Origin: Halichondria panicea
Lineage: Eukaryota > Porifera > Demospongiae > Suberitida > Halichondriidae
Assembly (NCBI RefSeq): GCF_963675165.1
Contig: NC_087390.1
Location: 2,216,001 to 2,280,000 of the forward strand
DNA length: 64,000 bases
Direction of reading: 5' to 3'
How positions within the stretch are numbered: position 1 is the first letter of the stretch; each line of letters opens with the position of its first letter. Both the position numbers and the translations under genes were made by a program. Below are positions 11,070 to 22,774 of this stretch, piece by piece. The notes beneath the pieces are model-generated. The model saw only the letters and a program-made list of their open reading frames with translations, ran no database searches and had not been told where the DNA came from.

Positions 11070-11801
11070 TACCGTACCCTCGCGAAAATACGCCCACCCT
11101 TTTCTGCAAGAAGTCTAGGCTTATTAGGGGACTGGGCGTTTAATCGCGAACGGCGAGTTTTAATTCGAATATACGCCCACCCGCGACCTCAAATCGAGGT
11201 TTACACTGCTCTATGGCAATTCTGTATTAATTTATTGTATTTTCATTTTATTGACAACAACAATGTTATAAACTAATGCATGAGTATGATTAAAGCATGA
11301 CAAGAGAATGAACATGAAGAAGTGGACTCTGACTCTATTCGTTGCTTGTTGATGTCAGATGTAGCAGAAACTTCTCGAAGGATGGTAGGTCATACTCCTA
11401 CAGAGCAGCTATCAGGTACTTTGTTTCAGAAAACCAAGGCAAGGTAACCTGCAAAATTAGCCTGTGTGATAACTTTCTTAGACTTTCTGTTTCCTTTCTC
11501 AGCATATAGGACTACTTGTTCCCTGCATATACATCTTCAGGGACAAACAGATCCATACAGAGAAAGTTATAATGTCTGATCTTGGTCCAGCAAGGAGTAT
11601 AGTCTTACTAGCTACTACCTAAAACTTCCTTTCTTCACAAAAATTAATAGTAAACATGTGGCATTCAGCTACTGCGCATGCTCAACTTCTTATTCTGGGT
11701 GGGCTTATAATCGAGTGAAAATACCCTTGTGCAAGAACTTCAAAGCAAAAGAGGGGATGGGCGTTTATTCAAGATGGGCTTATTTTCGCGAGGGTACGGT
11801 A
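11070..11801. mobile_element. TACCGT-family MITE, 732 bp
   Basis: The left end TACCGTACCCTCGCGAAAAT is mirrored by the right end ATTTTCGCGAGGGTACGGTA. Subterminal copies of 'cgcccaccct'-like and 'gggcgtttat'-like motifs recur. A 144-aa open frame crossing the left end does not look like a protein. Confidence 0.8.
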
Positions 11802-12099
11802 TAGTTTATATCCCGTTTATATCCCAGTTATGATCACTGCATGTACAGACATGATCACTGCACACGCAGACATGATCATAGCCTCGACTCCAGCCCCTTG
11901 AATAGTGGGCCTGGTATTTACTGTTGGCGCGTGGGTGGACAATTAATTTATTATTTACCGTATTTTATCTCATTGAACGTTAAAACAGTTATTGTGATAA
12001 AGAACAGAAAAAAGAAAAAGAAGAGGCTACCTCTCTGTATATACTGTAGACAGAGACAGCTAAGTAAAACATCAGCTCTGTAGATTTATTCATTAACTT

Positions 12100-12400
12100 G
12101 AGGCTCGGATCGGATACACACTCAGGCGACAAGTTAATCTCATAAGAAATTAGTTAAACCTGTGGGTAAAAAATAAATGTGGATAAGTACAGTGGCTGTG
12201 ACGTAACATAATGTGAGGACTACTTATTGATTTACACAATAGATTTACCATTGAAAGCACTATCCATTAATACACACTCAAGCAACAAGTCCGGATACAC
12301 ATTCAAGCAACAAGTCCCTCGGATCGGATACACACAAGTCCCTCGGATTGTAAACACATTCAGGCCACACAGTTCTCGGATCAGATACCACGTACTTACT
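12100..12400. repeat. Short degenerate tandem repeats
   Basis: The phrases 'ggatcggatacacac', 'ttcaagcaacaagtcc' and 'ccctcggat' recur several times at irregular spacing. No gene is seen. Confidence 0.5.
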
Positions 12401-12484
12401 CTGTGACCAATTTTCGGCAAATGTCACAACAATACTTCCTTCCAGAGAGAATGGCACTGAACGTCGAACAGACACACCAACACT

Positions 12485-12712
12485 TTGAAGATGGCTTCAC
12501 TCAGAGAAACAAGAGGAGAAATCACCATCACAACACTTCTTTCAGAGAGAGGTGCACTGGTCCTGTCAAGCTTCACATCAATCAAGAAAGGGAGTGTCTG
12601 GAAAGCAGATGGACTTGCTCTGGGACTTGCCATAGCCGGTCGGTACGGTACCCACATAAACACCAGCGTACAGACACTTCAACGCCTCCAGCTGCTTGTC
12701 TTTCAAGACTAG
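12485..12712 (+). other. Unrecognised short open frame (75 aa)
   Basis: The frame opens with MKMASLRE and contains a small hydrophobic segment (GLALGLAIAGRYG). It looks somewhat more protein-like than the surrounding frames, and I do not recognise it. No splice partners or promoter were identified. It may be a decayed exon or a chance frame within the repeat island. Confidence 0.2.
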
Positions 12713-12944
12713 ACCTGGTTTTCCAACACGGGATAACGCTTACGCGAGAGCAGAAGAGAAGGTAGCAGCCATTACACAACTTGGACTAGATTTCTTTTTT
12801 CAATGACATCATTATAAATGAAACGGATATCAATGTTTTACAAACTAATGCGGAATAAGAATACTGATAAATATACTGCAATTTACGATTACCCAGATTC
12901 TTGGTAATTCTGGCGCATGCGTAAACAGTGTATACCAGGCTAAC

Positions 12945-13115
12945 ATGATCACTGCATGTACAGACATGATCACTGCACAGGCAGAGACTAATGGTTGCAT
13001 GTGCAGACATGATCACTGCATGTGCAGAGATTAATGGTTGCATATGCAGACATGATCACTGCACACGCAGAGACTAATGGTTGCATGTGCAGACATGATC
13101 ACTGCATAAGGCGAT
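12945..13115. repeat. Tandem repeat of about 45-60 bp
   Basis: The block 'gcagacatgatcactgca' alternates with 'gcagagactaatggttgc' four to five times. A related block ('gacatgatcactgc') also occurs at 11830-11875. Confidence 0.7.
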
Positions 13116-13481
13116 CATTGCAGGTGCATGCTATCTCGGTATATTCACACCAGGACACGCCTATGTACATGCAGACATTGTTATTGAAACACACGGCGCG
13201 CCATAAGGTCGCCATTGTATACCTACTGAGCATGCTCAGACGGCCACACCCCTCTTATCTTAGCAACCACTTGAGGTCTATAGCAACAGTAGTGTTTTGC
13301 ACTGTCGATTCTTACCACAGCAGTTAATGCTCAAAAATTATGTTGAAGCTCTTCTGAGCCTGCTCTGTCTGAGCTTGTGATAATAAATTATTGCATGCAT
13401 AGATCTATGATCAAAAAATTTATGAAAATTATCATAACAGACACAAACTGCAACAGTGCAAATAAAAATTCAGTACGTTAC

Positions 13482-13556
13482 TAGCCTCGATCCCAGGCCG
13501 AGTTTTCGCTTTTATAACGGTTAGGCGAACAACTACTCGGCCTGGGATCGAGGCTA
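13482..13556. mobile_element. 75-bp hairpin element with TAGCCTC ends
   Basis: The element is a perfect 21-bp inverted repeat, TAGCCTCGATCCCAGGCCGAG and its complement, around a 33-bp loop. Its outer sequence matches the ends of the larger elements at 15822 and 17023. No intact target duplication was found. Confidence 0.75.
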
Positions 13557-13864
13557 TAGCAGTTGCTAGCTCTTTTTTATCCGCATAGTAAAGGTGGATT
13601 GCCACCTACTGAAGATATTTGATCTAGCTAGCACCATAGATAAATCTATGCTAGTACCTGTGAAGAAAAATTGTAGGTACAAACAAGTGTAAAAAAAATT
13701 TTGAAAAAAATCATGGTGAGAAGTAGGGTTGCATGTAATTGTTGGAGCCGCTGGCAAAAGGATGTGAACAAGATGGGTAACCCTAACAGGAACGCCCATT
13801 AGAATAGACACAAAACGTCACTACTTAAAATATTGTACGTGGTTTCCCAGGACCACTTATTAAC

Positions 13865-14440
13865 GCATGCATGCAGTGAAAAAACTTTACAAACAAGTGC
13901 AAAAAACATTTGCGAAAAAAAAATGGGGAAGAGTAGGGTTGGAAGAGCATGTGCACTGAAGTAACAAAAAGTTCGAAAACAAGATTGTGGGTTGGTATAG
14001 TCTTGCATGCTCCAACTAGTTGGGGGTGGGGCACGATCTTTAACAGTTAGGTCCAGCACTACTTCGAGTTTTGGGTGGGCAGGGCTCATATATCTGTAGA
14101 GTCTCAAATTTAATATTAATTTTACACCATGTGTTTCGGTGCTGTAACAGAAAGAAACGTTAATTTAAAAAAGCCTTATTCAAATTCGTCATTATGTAGA
14201 AACACATGCAAGTTGATGGTCAAATAGGTGATCAAGCGTCTCATATAAAGAAAGAGGTGTAACGAGAAGTAGTGCTGGACCCAACTGTTAAAGATCGTAC
14301 CCCACCCCCAACTAGTTGGAGCATGCAAGACTATATACCAACCCACAATCTTGTTTTCGAACTTTTTGTTACTTCAGTGCACATGCTCTTCCAACCCTAC
14401 TCTTCTCCATTTTTTCACAAAATGTTTTTTGCACTTGTTA
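13865..14440. repeat. Inverted repeat, arms of about 180-200 bp
   Basis: Bases 13870-14073 reappear as their complement at 14265-14440, covering 'gatctttaacagtt', 'aactagttgggggtgggg' and 'ccaacccacaatcttg'. A related but shorter copy lies at 13680-13740. This may be a foldback-type element; its ends are not sharply defined. Confidence 0.65.
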
Positions 14441-14971
14441 TATGCCTCGGTGCGCATGCGCAAGCGAGGTATACGGTAGTGTGTTTGTGTGTCTGTGTGT
14501 GTGTGTAGACTGCTACAGCTGCTCAAGGATGAATCAAGTGCAAGTAAGAGTTTCTATAGGCTTCTAGTCATGTTTACTTGAATTTTAATTCGTGGATTTG
14601 CAAAATAATGCTTCGTTCTCGAGTTATGCCTAGTTTTGCTTACTTGGAATGCCATTGCAGCCTTTTCAGAAGAGCACGTAGCCAAACTTGTTTACCGAGT
14701 GTTGCTAGTAGTTAACTCTGTACTAGAACGCTAGCTATTGGTAGCTGCAAGAGTGAGAAGAGAGCTGCAAGGCTCTGCTAATGCAGCCGGTAATTTTAGA
14801 CTTAAACTTTTGGCATCAATCGTTTTTAACAACAATCATGGTTGATCATTACCCACTCCTTGAGTTTGCATGCAGCAAAATTAATTGTTGAACATGTCAT
14901 AGCTATTAGTAGCTTTATGTTATGTAGCTTTGGCATCTCCACCGAGGCATCAGCACCTGCGGTGCTTTCAT
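14441..14971 (+). mobile_element. 531-bp repeat, copy 1 (inverted copy at 52416)
   Basis: It begins TATGCCTCGGTGCGCATGCG and ends near ACCGAGGCAT plus a GC-rich hairpin (gcacctgcggtgc). The complement of the whole segment lies at 52416-52946 with scattered substitutions and the same length. Short inverted ends (ATGCCTCGGT) suggest a DNA transposon. A (GT)n run lies near its left end. Confidence 0.75.
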
Positions 14972-15821
14972 ATTAATTAATTAAATATGATTCTTTATAG
15001 GTCATTGTCGATAGTAAAACTCTGTCATTGGGGTTTGGAAGGCATTCTCTACATAGATTTTTCATTATAATGTCTTAAATGTCGTTCTTCGAACTTTTGT
15101 GATTTTGTGATTCTTTACTCACTAATTCTGCAGCTACCGTTTTATCTATTCTCTTACCCCTGTATAGGATGACCAGTGTGGCATTCTTCTGTTGGCAGTG
15201 AAACAAAATAGAGGGTACACGTTGTTACACACTGTCAGTTTCTATCAAACATTTTCTTGTCGCGAATCGTACACTTCAGTTACCGCTCAACTTTGCACTC
15301 GAAGTTGTATTTTTTGATTGTAATGTGTGCATAGCATGTACGCGTATACCCTATTTCCTACTACCATTGACTAATATTCGTGTTTAATTTTTCTCTTTTT
15401 AGTATTATGACCAAACTGACAATTCAACTGCCGAGTTTCAGCAATGCCATATATAGTGATGTTATTCCGTTCCATCCGTCCACGATTCCAGAAGAGTCAG
15501 TGGGCGACTGTCATCTGCATCTGTGGAATTGTGCACTCAAAAACTAACTCCCCTCACTCCCTTTCAAATGTTCTGTTTGATGTATAGTGCTCATATTTTC
15601 TTGCTGCATTAATTGCACATGCTAGAAGCTTTTGATCTATACGTGTACCAAGTCTAACAGTGAATGGCCTTTTGCTTTGAGATGAGATGATAGGAGACTA
15701 TCAAGGTCTTCAACCTGTCCCTCAAGTCATAGTAGATTTAATTCCCCTAGGGCTTGTGTTTGTGCTATAATCCCTTTGTCCACTGCCCGTCCATGCATAG
15801 CACATGCAGTCAGATGCAGAG
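14972..15821. other. Intergenic stretch without recognisable genes
   Basis: I see no conserved coding frame, RNA gene or sharp repeat boundary in this stretch. It is AT-rich and lies between two mobile elements. Confidence 0.4.
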
Positions 15822-16973
15822 TAGCCTTGATCCCAGGCCGAGTTTTCACTTTTATAACGTTAGGCGAACAACTAGCCTCGAGACCAGGCCGATTAATAAA
15901 TACGTATTTTAATCGGCCTGGTCTCGAGGCTAGCGAACAACTAGGCCTGGTACTAGTTGTCTGCGCATGCGTCAAATTTTCATTGTATATTTGTGGTCGG
16001 CAAAAATATTTAATAAATCAATAATCGAAATTTGTACACAGAAAATGCACAGAGTGAGTACACAAAAGATGAACATAGGGAGTACACAAAAGATGCACAT
16101 AGGGAGCTGCTTCACAAAGGCCTGGGGAGTTGCCAGTTGTGCTGCAGCACAATTACAGTGACCCAGGGCAACTTCAGGATGATTGAATGCCTTCAAATTA
16201 CGTTTCAAAAAGATTTAGCAGGCTGCTGGACTTCTCTGATTCTAGGCCCCAACTCGTAACTCAGTTAAATTTTGCTTGAGAAAACGTAGATTCTCTTGAT
16301 GTCTCTGAGCTACCCAGCAACGCTCGAATGAGCAGGTCATACTCCAGTCCTGTGAGTATAGGACAATAGTAAAAGAAACCAAAGACGGTTAAACCCTTAC
16401 CTCAAACTGTCCAGTCTCGTCCGTTAGTATAGCCAAGAGAAGCACTGTTGGGATAGCTGGATATTAGCCATTGCTCCTGTACAGAGAAGTAGACATTCTA
16501 AATACGTGTGGATCTATACATATTAAATTTCTCGTATTAAACAGGTTATAGTGTCATTGTCGACGAGCTGATGATGGCAGCACCAAGTTCTCTAGCTCAC
16601 ACTCTTCACTTGATCCACCATATTAATGATGAAACTATAGTGTACCTACCGGTAGATCTTGCCAAACATGAACAAGACTTGATAGCATAGCCATAGGGCC
16701 CACACAAAAATATCTGACCTTAACAAGCTTGACAAAGCTTTATACCTCTTCCCTTGTTGTTCAGTCTTCAGAATAAGCTTCAGAGAAGAGAGAAGCTTCA
16801 GCTAAGAGCCATTCCAAATAATGATAAAATGGGAACTGACTTCTAGTACACGATAGTACACGAATATAAATGTCACGAAAGTGAACGAGAATATCGAATC
16901 TGACGAACGACTGACACATGCGCAGACAACTAGTACAGGCTTAGTTGTTCGCCTAGGCCTGGGATCGAGGCTA
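15822..16973. mobile_element. TAGCCTC-family element, 1.15 kb, with 9-bp duplication
   Basis: The left end TAGCCTTGATCCCAGGCC and the right end GGCCTGGGATCGAGGCTA are inverted repeats. Subterminal sequence also pairs (GGCGAACAAC with GTTGTTCGCC; ACTAGTTGTCTGCGCATGCG with its complement). The perfect 9-bp duplication GATGCAGAG flanks it (15813-15821, 16974-16982). A 60-bp hairpin element is nested at 15873-15932. No transposase frame was found. Confidence 0.9.
15873..15932. mobile_element. 60-bp hairpin MITE with 9-bp duplication
   Basis: It is almost entirely palindromic: TAGCCTCGAGACCAGGCCG and its complement around an AT-rich loop. The 9-bp duplication GCGAACAAC flanks it directly on both sides. 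It is nested in the element at 15822-16973. Confidence 0.88.
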
Positions 16974-17022
16974 GATGCAGAGTACTAGCTAATGGAGGGG
17001 GGGGGGGGGTCACATGAAGGAA

Positions 17023-18855
17023 TAGCCTCGATCCCAGGCCGCTCTTCCTCGAAGAGAGGGCCTGGTATCGACTGTTTGCGCATGCGCCACATAATCCCCA
17101 GAAACTGGGGACTCAGGATATTATGGGGTGCCGTTTGTGTCAAAATGCTAATTTTATCCACTTATGCAGAAGTACACTGACTTATACACAAGTGCACCGA
17201 TTTATACCACAAGTACACTGACTTATGCAGAAGTGCACAGACTTATACACAAGTACACTGACTTATACACAAGTATGCTGACTTACACACAAGTGCACTG
17301 ACTTATATGCAAGTGCACCGACTTATACGCAAGTGCACCGACTTATATGCAAGTGCACCAACTTATACGCAAGTGCACAGACTTATACGCAAGTGCACAG
17401 ACTTATACACAAGTGCACCGACTTATACACAAGTGCACAGACTTATACACAGGTGCACTGACTTATACATATAACCTGACTTGTACAAGTACTTTGACTT
17501 ATGCACAAGTATGCTGACTTATGCACAAGTGCACTGACTTATGCACAAGTATGCTGACTCTTATGCACAAGTGCACTGACTTATGCACAAGTGCACCGAC
17601 TTATGCACAAGTACACTGACTTATACACAAGTGCACGTGCTAAATTAATTTAACCTTTAACCTTTTAACCCTTTGCACATGGTTGTTCTATAGACTAGAG
17701 ACATGGCAGAATCTTCAAGTAAATGTGCAAGTATTGTCAAACGCTTTAAACCTGTTTACTAATGCAATTCAAGCTGCTACAACTCTTAACAGAAGCTCTG
17801 TAAACATTACTATTGTCTGCCTTGACTCTGCCTGTACATGCACGTGCCTGTTCTTAGTAATGTTTACAGAGCTTCTGTAAGTGCAAGGGTTAAAGGTTAA
17901 AGGTTAAAATAATTCAGCATACTTGTGCATAAGTCAGCATACTTACGTTTAAGTCAGAGCACTTGTGTACAAGTCAGCGTACTTGTGTATAAGTCAGTGC
18001 ACTTGTGTATAAGTCAGCATACTTGTGTATAAGTCAGTGCACTTGTGTATAAGTCAGTGCACTTGTGCATAAGTCAGTGTACTTGTATATAAGTCAGCAT
18101 ACTTGTGTATAAGTCAGCATACTTGTGCATAAGTGAAAGTACTTGTATACAAGTCAGGTTATATGTATAAGTCAGTGCACTTGTGTATAAGTCAGCATAC
18201 TTATGTATAAGTCAGTGTACTTGTGTATAAGTCTGTGCACTTGTGTATAAGTCAGTGTACTTGTGTATAAGTCAGTGTACTTCTGCATAAGTCAGTGTAC
18301 TTGTGGTATAAGTCTGTGCACTTGTGTATAAGTCAGTGTACTTCTGCATAAGTGGATAAAATCAGCATTTTGACACAAACGGCACCCCATAGGATATCAT
18401 CGTATAATGCTCAGTAAAACCATGACGTCACAACGAACGGAAGTGGATAGAAGGTTTCTAGCCCGTGTGATAGCATTCTAATAGCTACCATTAGCCTACT
18501 ATGTTAACAAAAGACTCACAGCCTGCAACAGTGTGGATAACAATCCTCTGAACGGAGGGGAAGGCTGACAATAGCCTATATGGATAGGCCACGCCCATCT
18601 GACACTAACCTTGGTGAAAGAAAGAAATTGCTGCTGTAACCAATACAGCTCTGTCTCTAGCTAGCTAGCTATATAGCTCTGTGTCTGACTTTTAATATGA
18701 AGAGTATTCTTCGTCTATAATTATAGTAATTATGTTATTCAGGATATAATTCGGGTAAAAATTCAGTTTACATTACGGGAATATTATCCAATAATTTTGC
18801 GCATGCGCAAGCAGTCAGTAGCAGGCCTAATAATTAGGCCTTGTGAAGGAGGCTA
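17023..18855. mobile_element. TAGCCTC-family element carrying a foldback element
   Basis: The ends TAGCCTCGATCCCAGGCC and AGGAGGCTA, together with internal TGCGCATGCGC motifs, match the smaller element at 19661-19855. The perfect 9-bp duplication ATGAAGGAA flanks it (17014-17022, 18856-18864). The bulk of its length is the nested foldback hairpin at 17122-18391. Confidence 0.88.
17122..18391. mobile_element. Foldback element with minisatellite arms
   Basis: The outer ends TATGGGGTGCCGTTTGTGTC and its complement are inverted, and GGATAT flanks both sides (6-7 bp duplication). Each arm is about 500 bp: a unique tip of about 45 bp, then some twenty-odd copies of a 20-bp unit (ACTTATACACAAGTGCACTG on the left arm, its complement on the right). 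The central loop (about 17640-17910) has its own inverted pairs, TTAACCTTTTAACCCTTTGC-like sequence and a 23-bp stem beginning ACAGAAGCTCTGTAAAC. Long tandem-repeat arms recall Drosophila FB elements. It encodes no recognisable protein. Confidence 0.85.
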
Positions 18856-18895
18856 ATGAAGGAAGTGCATCAAACACGTTGAACTTAGACAAACC

Positions 18896-18982
18896 TAGCC
18901 TCTACCCCAGGCCGATCCGTCTCCAATTGAACGCTAGGTTTTCTTCGTTCTATTAAAAAAAATCGGCCTGGGACCGAGGCTA
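18896..18982. mobile_element. 87-bp TAGCCTC hairpin MITE
   Basis: The ends TAGCCTCTACCCCAGGCCGAT and ATCGGCCTGGGACCGAGGCTA pair with few mismatches. The flanks AGACAAACC and AGACAAACG match at 8 of 9 positions, an aged 9-bp duplication. Confidence 0.8.
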
Positions 18983-19074
18983 AGACAAACGCTCCTCGCA
19001 TGGTCGTGAATTTAATTACTGATTGTAGTTGCGCATGCGCGGCACACACTAAGATGGGCAGATCAGGAATCAAA

Positions 19075-19265
19075 AACAGTCATTCTAGCTAGAGGAATCA
19101 GTTGCCATTTGTATGCTTTTGGCTAGTTCTTGGACTGAGGTTGCCAACTCCGCTACATGACCTTTCTATCCACTTTTTGTCTCTCCATACATAACCTGCA
19201 GAAAAAGTCCACAAAACACTGAACCAATCAAGTTTGGCTTTATTTATAGAACACCAGTAGCTTTG
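19075..19265 (-). pseudogene. Decayed copy of DDX1 exon 19 and flanking intron
   Basis: The stretch follows the final DDX1 exon and its acceptor side (24049-24245), including the block at 24110-24200 and the CCTGCAG acceptor, with an internal deletion of about 45 bp and substitutions. It stands alone, without exon 18. It lies between dispanin A and dispanin B, supporting duplication of a dispanin plus DDX1-tail unit. Confidence 0.75.
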
Positions 19266-19660
19266 TATATATACACTAACTTATACCGTGGACTCACGCT
19301 ATTATAGCGGCTCTTTGAATTACACCTCAATATAACAGCGGTTTTGTTTGGCATGGATTGTAAATGAGTATAAGTATGCAGCAACGTTAACCAGATCAAG
19401 CCTATGCACTGAAAAGAATGGAAGTGTTTGACAACGTCCTCCGCCTCGCTTCGCTCGGAATGACATTGTTACTGTAGGCAGACTAATGCTTGTGCTTATA
19501 GAGATCAGGCCAAGCAATTCTTGTACATGTATAGTTCGTTCTTGGTCCTGAAACAGTCCACATGCTATGACCTTTCACTTCTTGCTGCTTTTACCTCCAC
19601 GAAGAGTGCACTCCTGATTTTACCTGCACTGCAGAAAAAGCATATACACAAAATATAATT

Positions 19661-19855
19661 TAGCCTCGATTCCAGGCCGCACTTCTCACTTCACTTAGGG
19701 AAGTGGGCCTGGTATCGACTGCTTGCGCATGCGCTAATTAGATATTTTCTCTGTATTATAGGAAATTTTATGGGAAAAAATATCCAATAATTTAGCGCAT
19801 GCGCAAGCAGTCGATAGCAGGCCTTCTTTTCTATGAAGGCCGGTGAAGGAGGCTA
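19661..19855. mobile_element. 195-bp TAGCCTC-family MITE
   Basis: The ends TAGCCTCGATTCCAGGCC and GGTGAAGGAGGCTA and two internal GCGCATGCGC motifs are shared with the elements at 17023 and 15822. The perfect 9-bp duplication AATATAATT flanks it (19652-19660, 19856-19864). This is the simplest full-length member of its family here. Confidence 0.9.
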
Positions 19856-19941
19856 AATATAATTTTGCATGGAGTATATACATGTACGCACGTATGCTTG
19901 AATGCATAACTATTTTTATTCAGCTCAGGCATGTATAATTA

Positions 19942-19985
19942 TAGCCTCCTTCACAGAGAAGAAGTGCGGCCTCTGATCGAGGCTA
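19942..19985. mobile_element. 44-bp TAGCCTC hairpin remnant
   Basis: A short palindrome runs from TAGCCTCCTTCACAG to GATCGAGGCTA. The ends fit the family, but no target duplication is visible. It is probably an internally deleted or aged member. Confidence 0.5.
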
Positions 19986-20387
19986 TAGCATGTATACTGA
20001 TCTTCCATCAGTATTCTGACAAGACAGTGACATCAATATAACAAACAATCCTTTGGGACGAGTCATATACTCTCTCTCTATATATATAGGGGGGAGGGAG
20101 GGATCATTAATACAAATGGATGCATTCCATAACTGATATACAAGGAAGCAATACCCAGTATTCAAAGATCAAAACCAACTGGTAAAATTACCTCAGAACT
20201 AAAATTTAAAGATCAAAACGAATAAAGGTTATAATGGTAACACATGCACTATATAGAAAAGTCACTCAGTCTGAAAACATGTATAGGGTGCTTGGTGGAC
20301 AAAAAATCAATAGCAACTTTTCTGACAACATTGATGAAACAGAGAAACAGAGGTGATGTCATTCAACGTGGCTGCTGTAGATTCTAT

Positions 20388-22661
20388 TTAGAAAGCTATA
20401 CCGGTACAAACTACAACAATGACAGTGGCAACAGCTATAAAGATGACTCCATAAGTTATCCCTCCAATGCCCCATCTTTTGGCGGTCTTGGAGTGCTTAT
20501 AAGCCAGCTCTCTGTTGCCTTGGTTCCAAGCAGTTTCAATCTGTGAAAGAAACTTACTAATGCGACTGCAAAACAATTTAAATGTATACATACCGTATAT
20601 ATGCTTGATTATAGAGGCCGCGGCTACTAAATGTTTCATTTTGCGGCTATACAACTCAAGAGAGGCTATATACTGTTCGAGAGAGGCGTTTATTAACCCA
20701 ATATTAGTTCATATCTGTTTGTACACGTGTCGTACCTCCTCTAGCTGGTTTGTATGCAATGTGAAGTGCTTGTTCTCTATAATATAATTATAGGAAAACT
20801 TACTTCGATTTATATATAGCTCTATATAGCAATCTGACTAGCCTTCAGTTTTGCCTTCATGTATGCTGAGAAACCATAACTAATACGGTATATATATAAT
20901 ATGGCTCGCTGCCACGTGCAGAGACATAATTTTATAGCCTCAAAGTTCACTGAGGCTACTATTTTGGTTTATAATTCAAGACATCTACGAGATCTTTGAA
21001 AATTATTCACCACATACGGTAATTATGTATGCTTGATCAGAGGCCGCACTCAAATAGTAGCCTCCCTACTGCAGTGCATAAAAAGCCATAAAATTATAAA
21101 CCGCGGAAAATGCCTTCAATATTACAAATCCCGCTAAAAATAATTGCTATTGAAAATAGTATTTGCGAAATTCACTTCAATTCCCGAAAACTTAGACCCT
21201 CGAAAATTACCCACTATATACGGCAGTGCTTTATACCTGTAGGGTATATAATATTATACTCTTGCTAGCTCTGATTTACAGTCACCTCGACATAACGGTG
21301 GTTTTCGTAGTTTTAATTATCGAATGAAGTAACCCTACTATACGGTATGTTAATTATAATAATCTCTGAAAGTGAGTGTTTCTGGAAAAGTAACCGATTA
21401 CCTACTATAATGCAGTACACAAACCCACCATCTTATATGTTGCATCATAGAACTATTTTCGTGGATATGTTGTAGCTTATTCATTCACTTACACAATGAT
21501 ACCATGCATGCACCACCATTTCTTAGCAATGTTCAATCATAAGATATTTGTACAACTACTCACAAATTTGTGGTAATCTATTCTCTATAGACTGCATTGT
21601 ATACTTAGCTGCTGGTAGTGCATGCTGACTAGCTACTCCAAACTGGATTTTCATACTATCAGATATAACAATATGGATGTGGTTCGACAAACGAAAGTCT
21701 GATAATTCATCGACAAATTGAAACAGCCATTGTATTATATGAAGGTATTATTATGTTAGTCTCATGAATCAGCCGCCGTTCTTTTGGAACCACCGTCTGA
21801 GCACTCTTGTCATCGTTTTATGTGCCAAGACGGAATTCCGTCTTGACCAATCAAATTGCAGAAGTCCAGTCAGGTGATGAACTTGGAGGCAGCAAAGAAC
21901 TGCACTTTGCTCAACGCATTTGGAATCATTACGCATGCATTACGCATGGTAAATACTTCATACATAGAAGCTGCTACGAAGCATAAGCAAGGCAAGCAGG
22001 GGTCCTTGGGCACAGATTAGCACCACAGCAAAACACAAGTGGAGAGAGATGCCTTCGCTTGGCGATTTGTATAACAATTAGGAAATATGTGTGGGCATAA
22101 TATCACGATTTAATTACATTCCATTGGTTTTGTGAGCAATCAACATTCCATTTTGAAATGACTTCATGACAAGAGTGCTCAGACGGTGGTTCCAAAAGAA
22201 CGGCGGCTGATTCATGAGACTATTATTATGTATGGCTAACGCATTGTTATATAAGGGAGTACTATGATCCCTTTGTATATACTGCACTAGCTTACTTGTT
22301 CTCCCATTAGGAGTCCATTTAATCCACACAAGAAACCGCCACAGCAAGAGCAGAATAATACGGTAAAAAAGTTGAGGGCCGTATAGTTAGGTGGCTTCAC
22401 ACCAATCTGATTAGCGACGCCATAAGGTGGTGCAAATCTCTGTTCTGAGACTACACCCCCATAACCCCCTCGGCCGGGGTAGGGGGGTGGGGGTGCTGAG
22501 GGGGCCCCTCCTGTGCAAGGATAGATCAGCATCACGTTAATTAGCTTAGCACTAGCGAGAATACTGCATGCTATAATCATTACATGCAGTCCACCAATAT
22601 AAATACCAACTGCAGGTGGAGCTGACGGTCGCCCACTTCCCACCAGAGTCTTCTTATTCAT
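20388..22661 (-). CDS. Dispanin / CD225-family membrane protein, copy B
   Basis: Three coding exons on the minus strand: 22607-22661, 22296-22510 and 20388-20540, with GT-AG junctions in phases 1 and 0, giving 140 aa. The N-terminus is Pro/Gly/Tyr-rich (PPPPYPGRGGYGG). Exon 2 ends in the first hydrophobic segment (FFTVLFCSCCGGFLCGLNG). Exon 3 has GNRELAYKHSKTAKRWGIGG followed by a second membrane helix. This is the CD225 two-helix architecture; members are membrane proteins of endosomes or the cell surface, and the function here is not known. Two more first exons with the same phase and donor lie upstream (22775-22835, 23708-23771), so N-terminal isoforms are possible. Intron 2 contains a 466-bp MITE at 21757-22222. 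Confidence 0.87.
20593..20960. repeat. Repeat related to 51409-52102, left part
   Basis: It begins TACCGTATATATGCTTGAT and shares 'aaatgtttcattttgc', 'gaggcgtttatta' and 'tcactgaggctactatttt' with the segment at 51409-52102. Its right end appears rearranged: bases 21020-21065 carry the terminal 'gcttgatcagaggccg' sequence in the opposite sense. It lies in intron 2 of dispanin B. Confidence 0.5.
21757..22222. mobile_element. 466-bp MITE with TAGTCTC ends and 9-bp duplication
   Basis: Inverted repeats of roughly 60 bp begin TAGTCTCATGAATCAGCCGC and end with the complement. The perfect 9-bp duplication TTATTATGT flanks it (21748-21756, 22223-22231). A diverged relative starts at 51062. It sits in intron 2 of dispanin B. 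Confidence 0.9.
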
Positions 22662-22774
22662 GATGCTTTGTGGACCTGCCAGAGTATAAGTAAATTATCA
22701 ACCAGCATCACTAAAAATTCACCTACATACATGAAATGGACATACGTACATATACCAATACAGATCTATTATAC

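Noticed and set aside
10842-11276. 144-aa open frame on the plus strand
   Set aside because: It runs across the left end of a TACCGT MITE and shows no domain, start context or splice partner. It is probably a chance frame.
13482-13556. Rho-independent terminator or regulatory hairpin
   Set aside because: The stem matches the ends of larger transposons nearby, so a mobile-element origin explains it better.
17122-18391. CRISPR-like array of regularly spaced repeats
   Set aside because: The 20-bp units are contiguous tandem copies without unique spacers, on inverted arms, in an animal genome.
20593-21065. Complete TACCGT-family element
   Set aside because: The right end is rearranged and no consistent inverted partner could be placed; listed only as a repeat.
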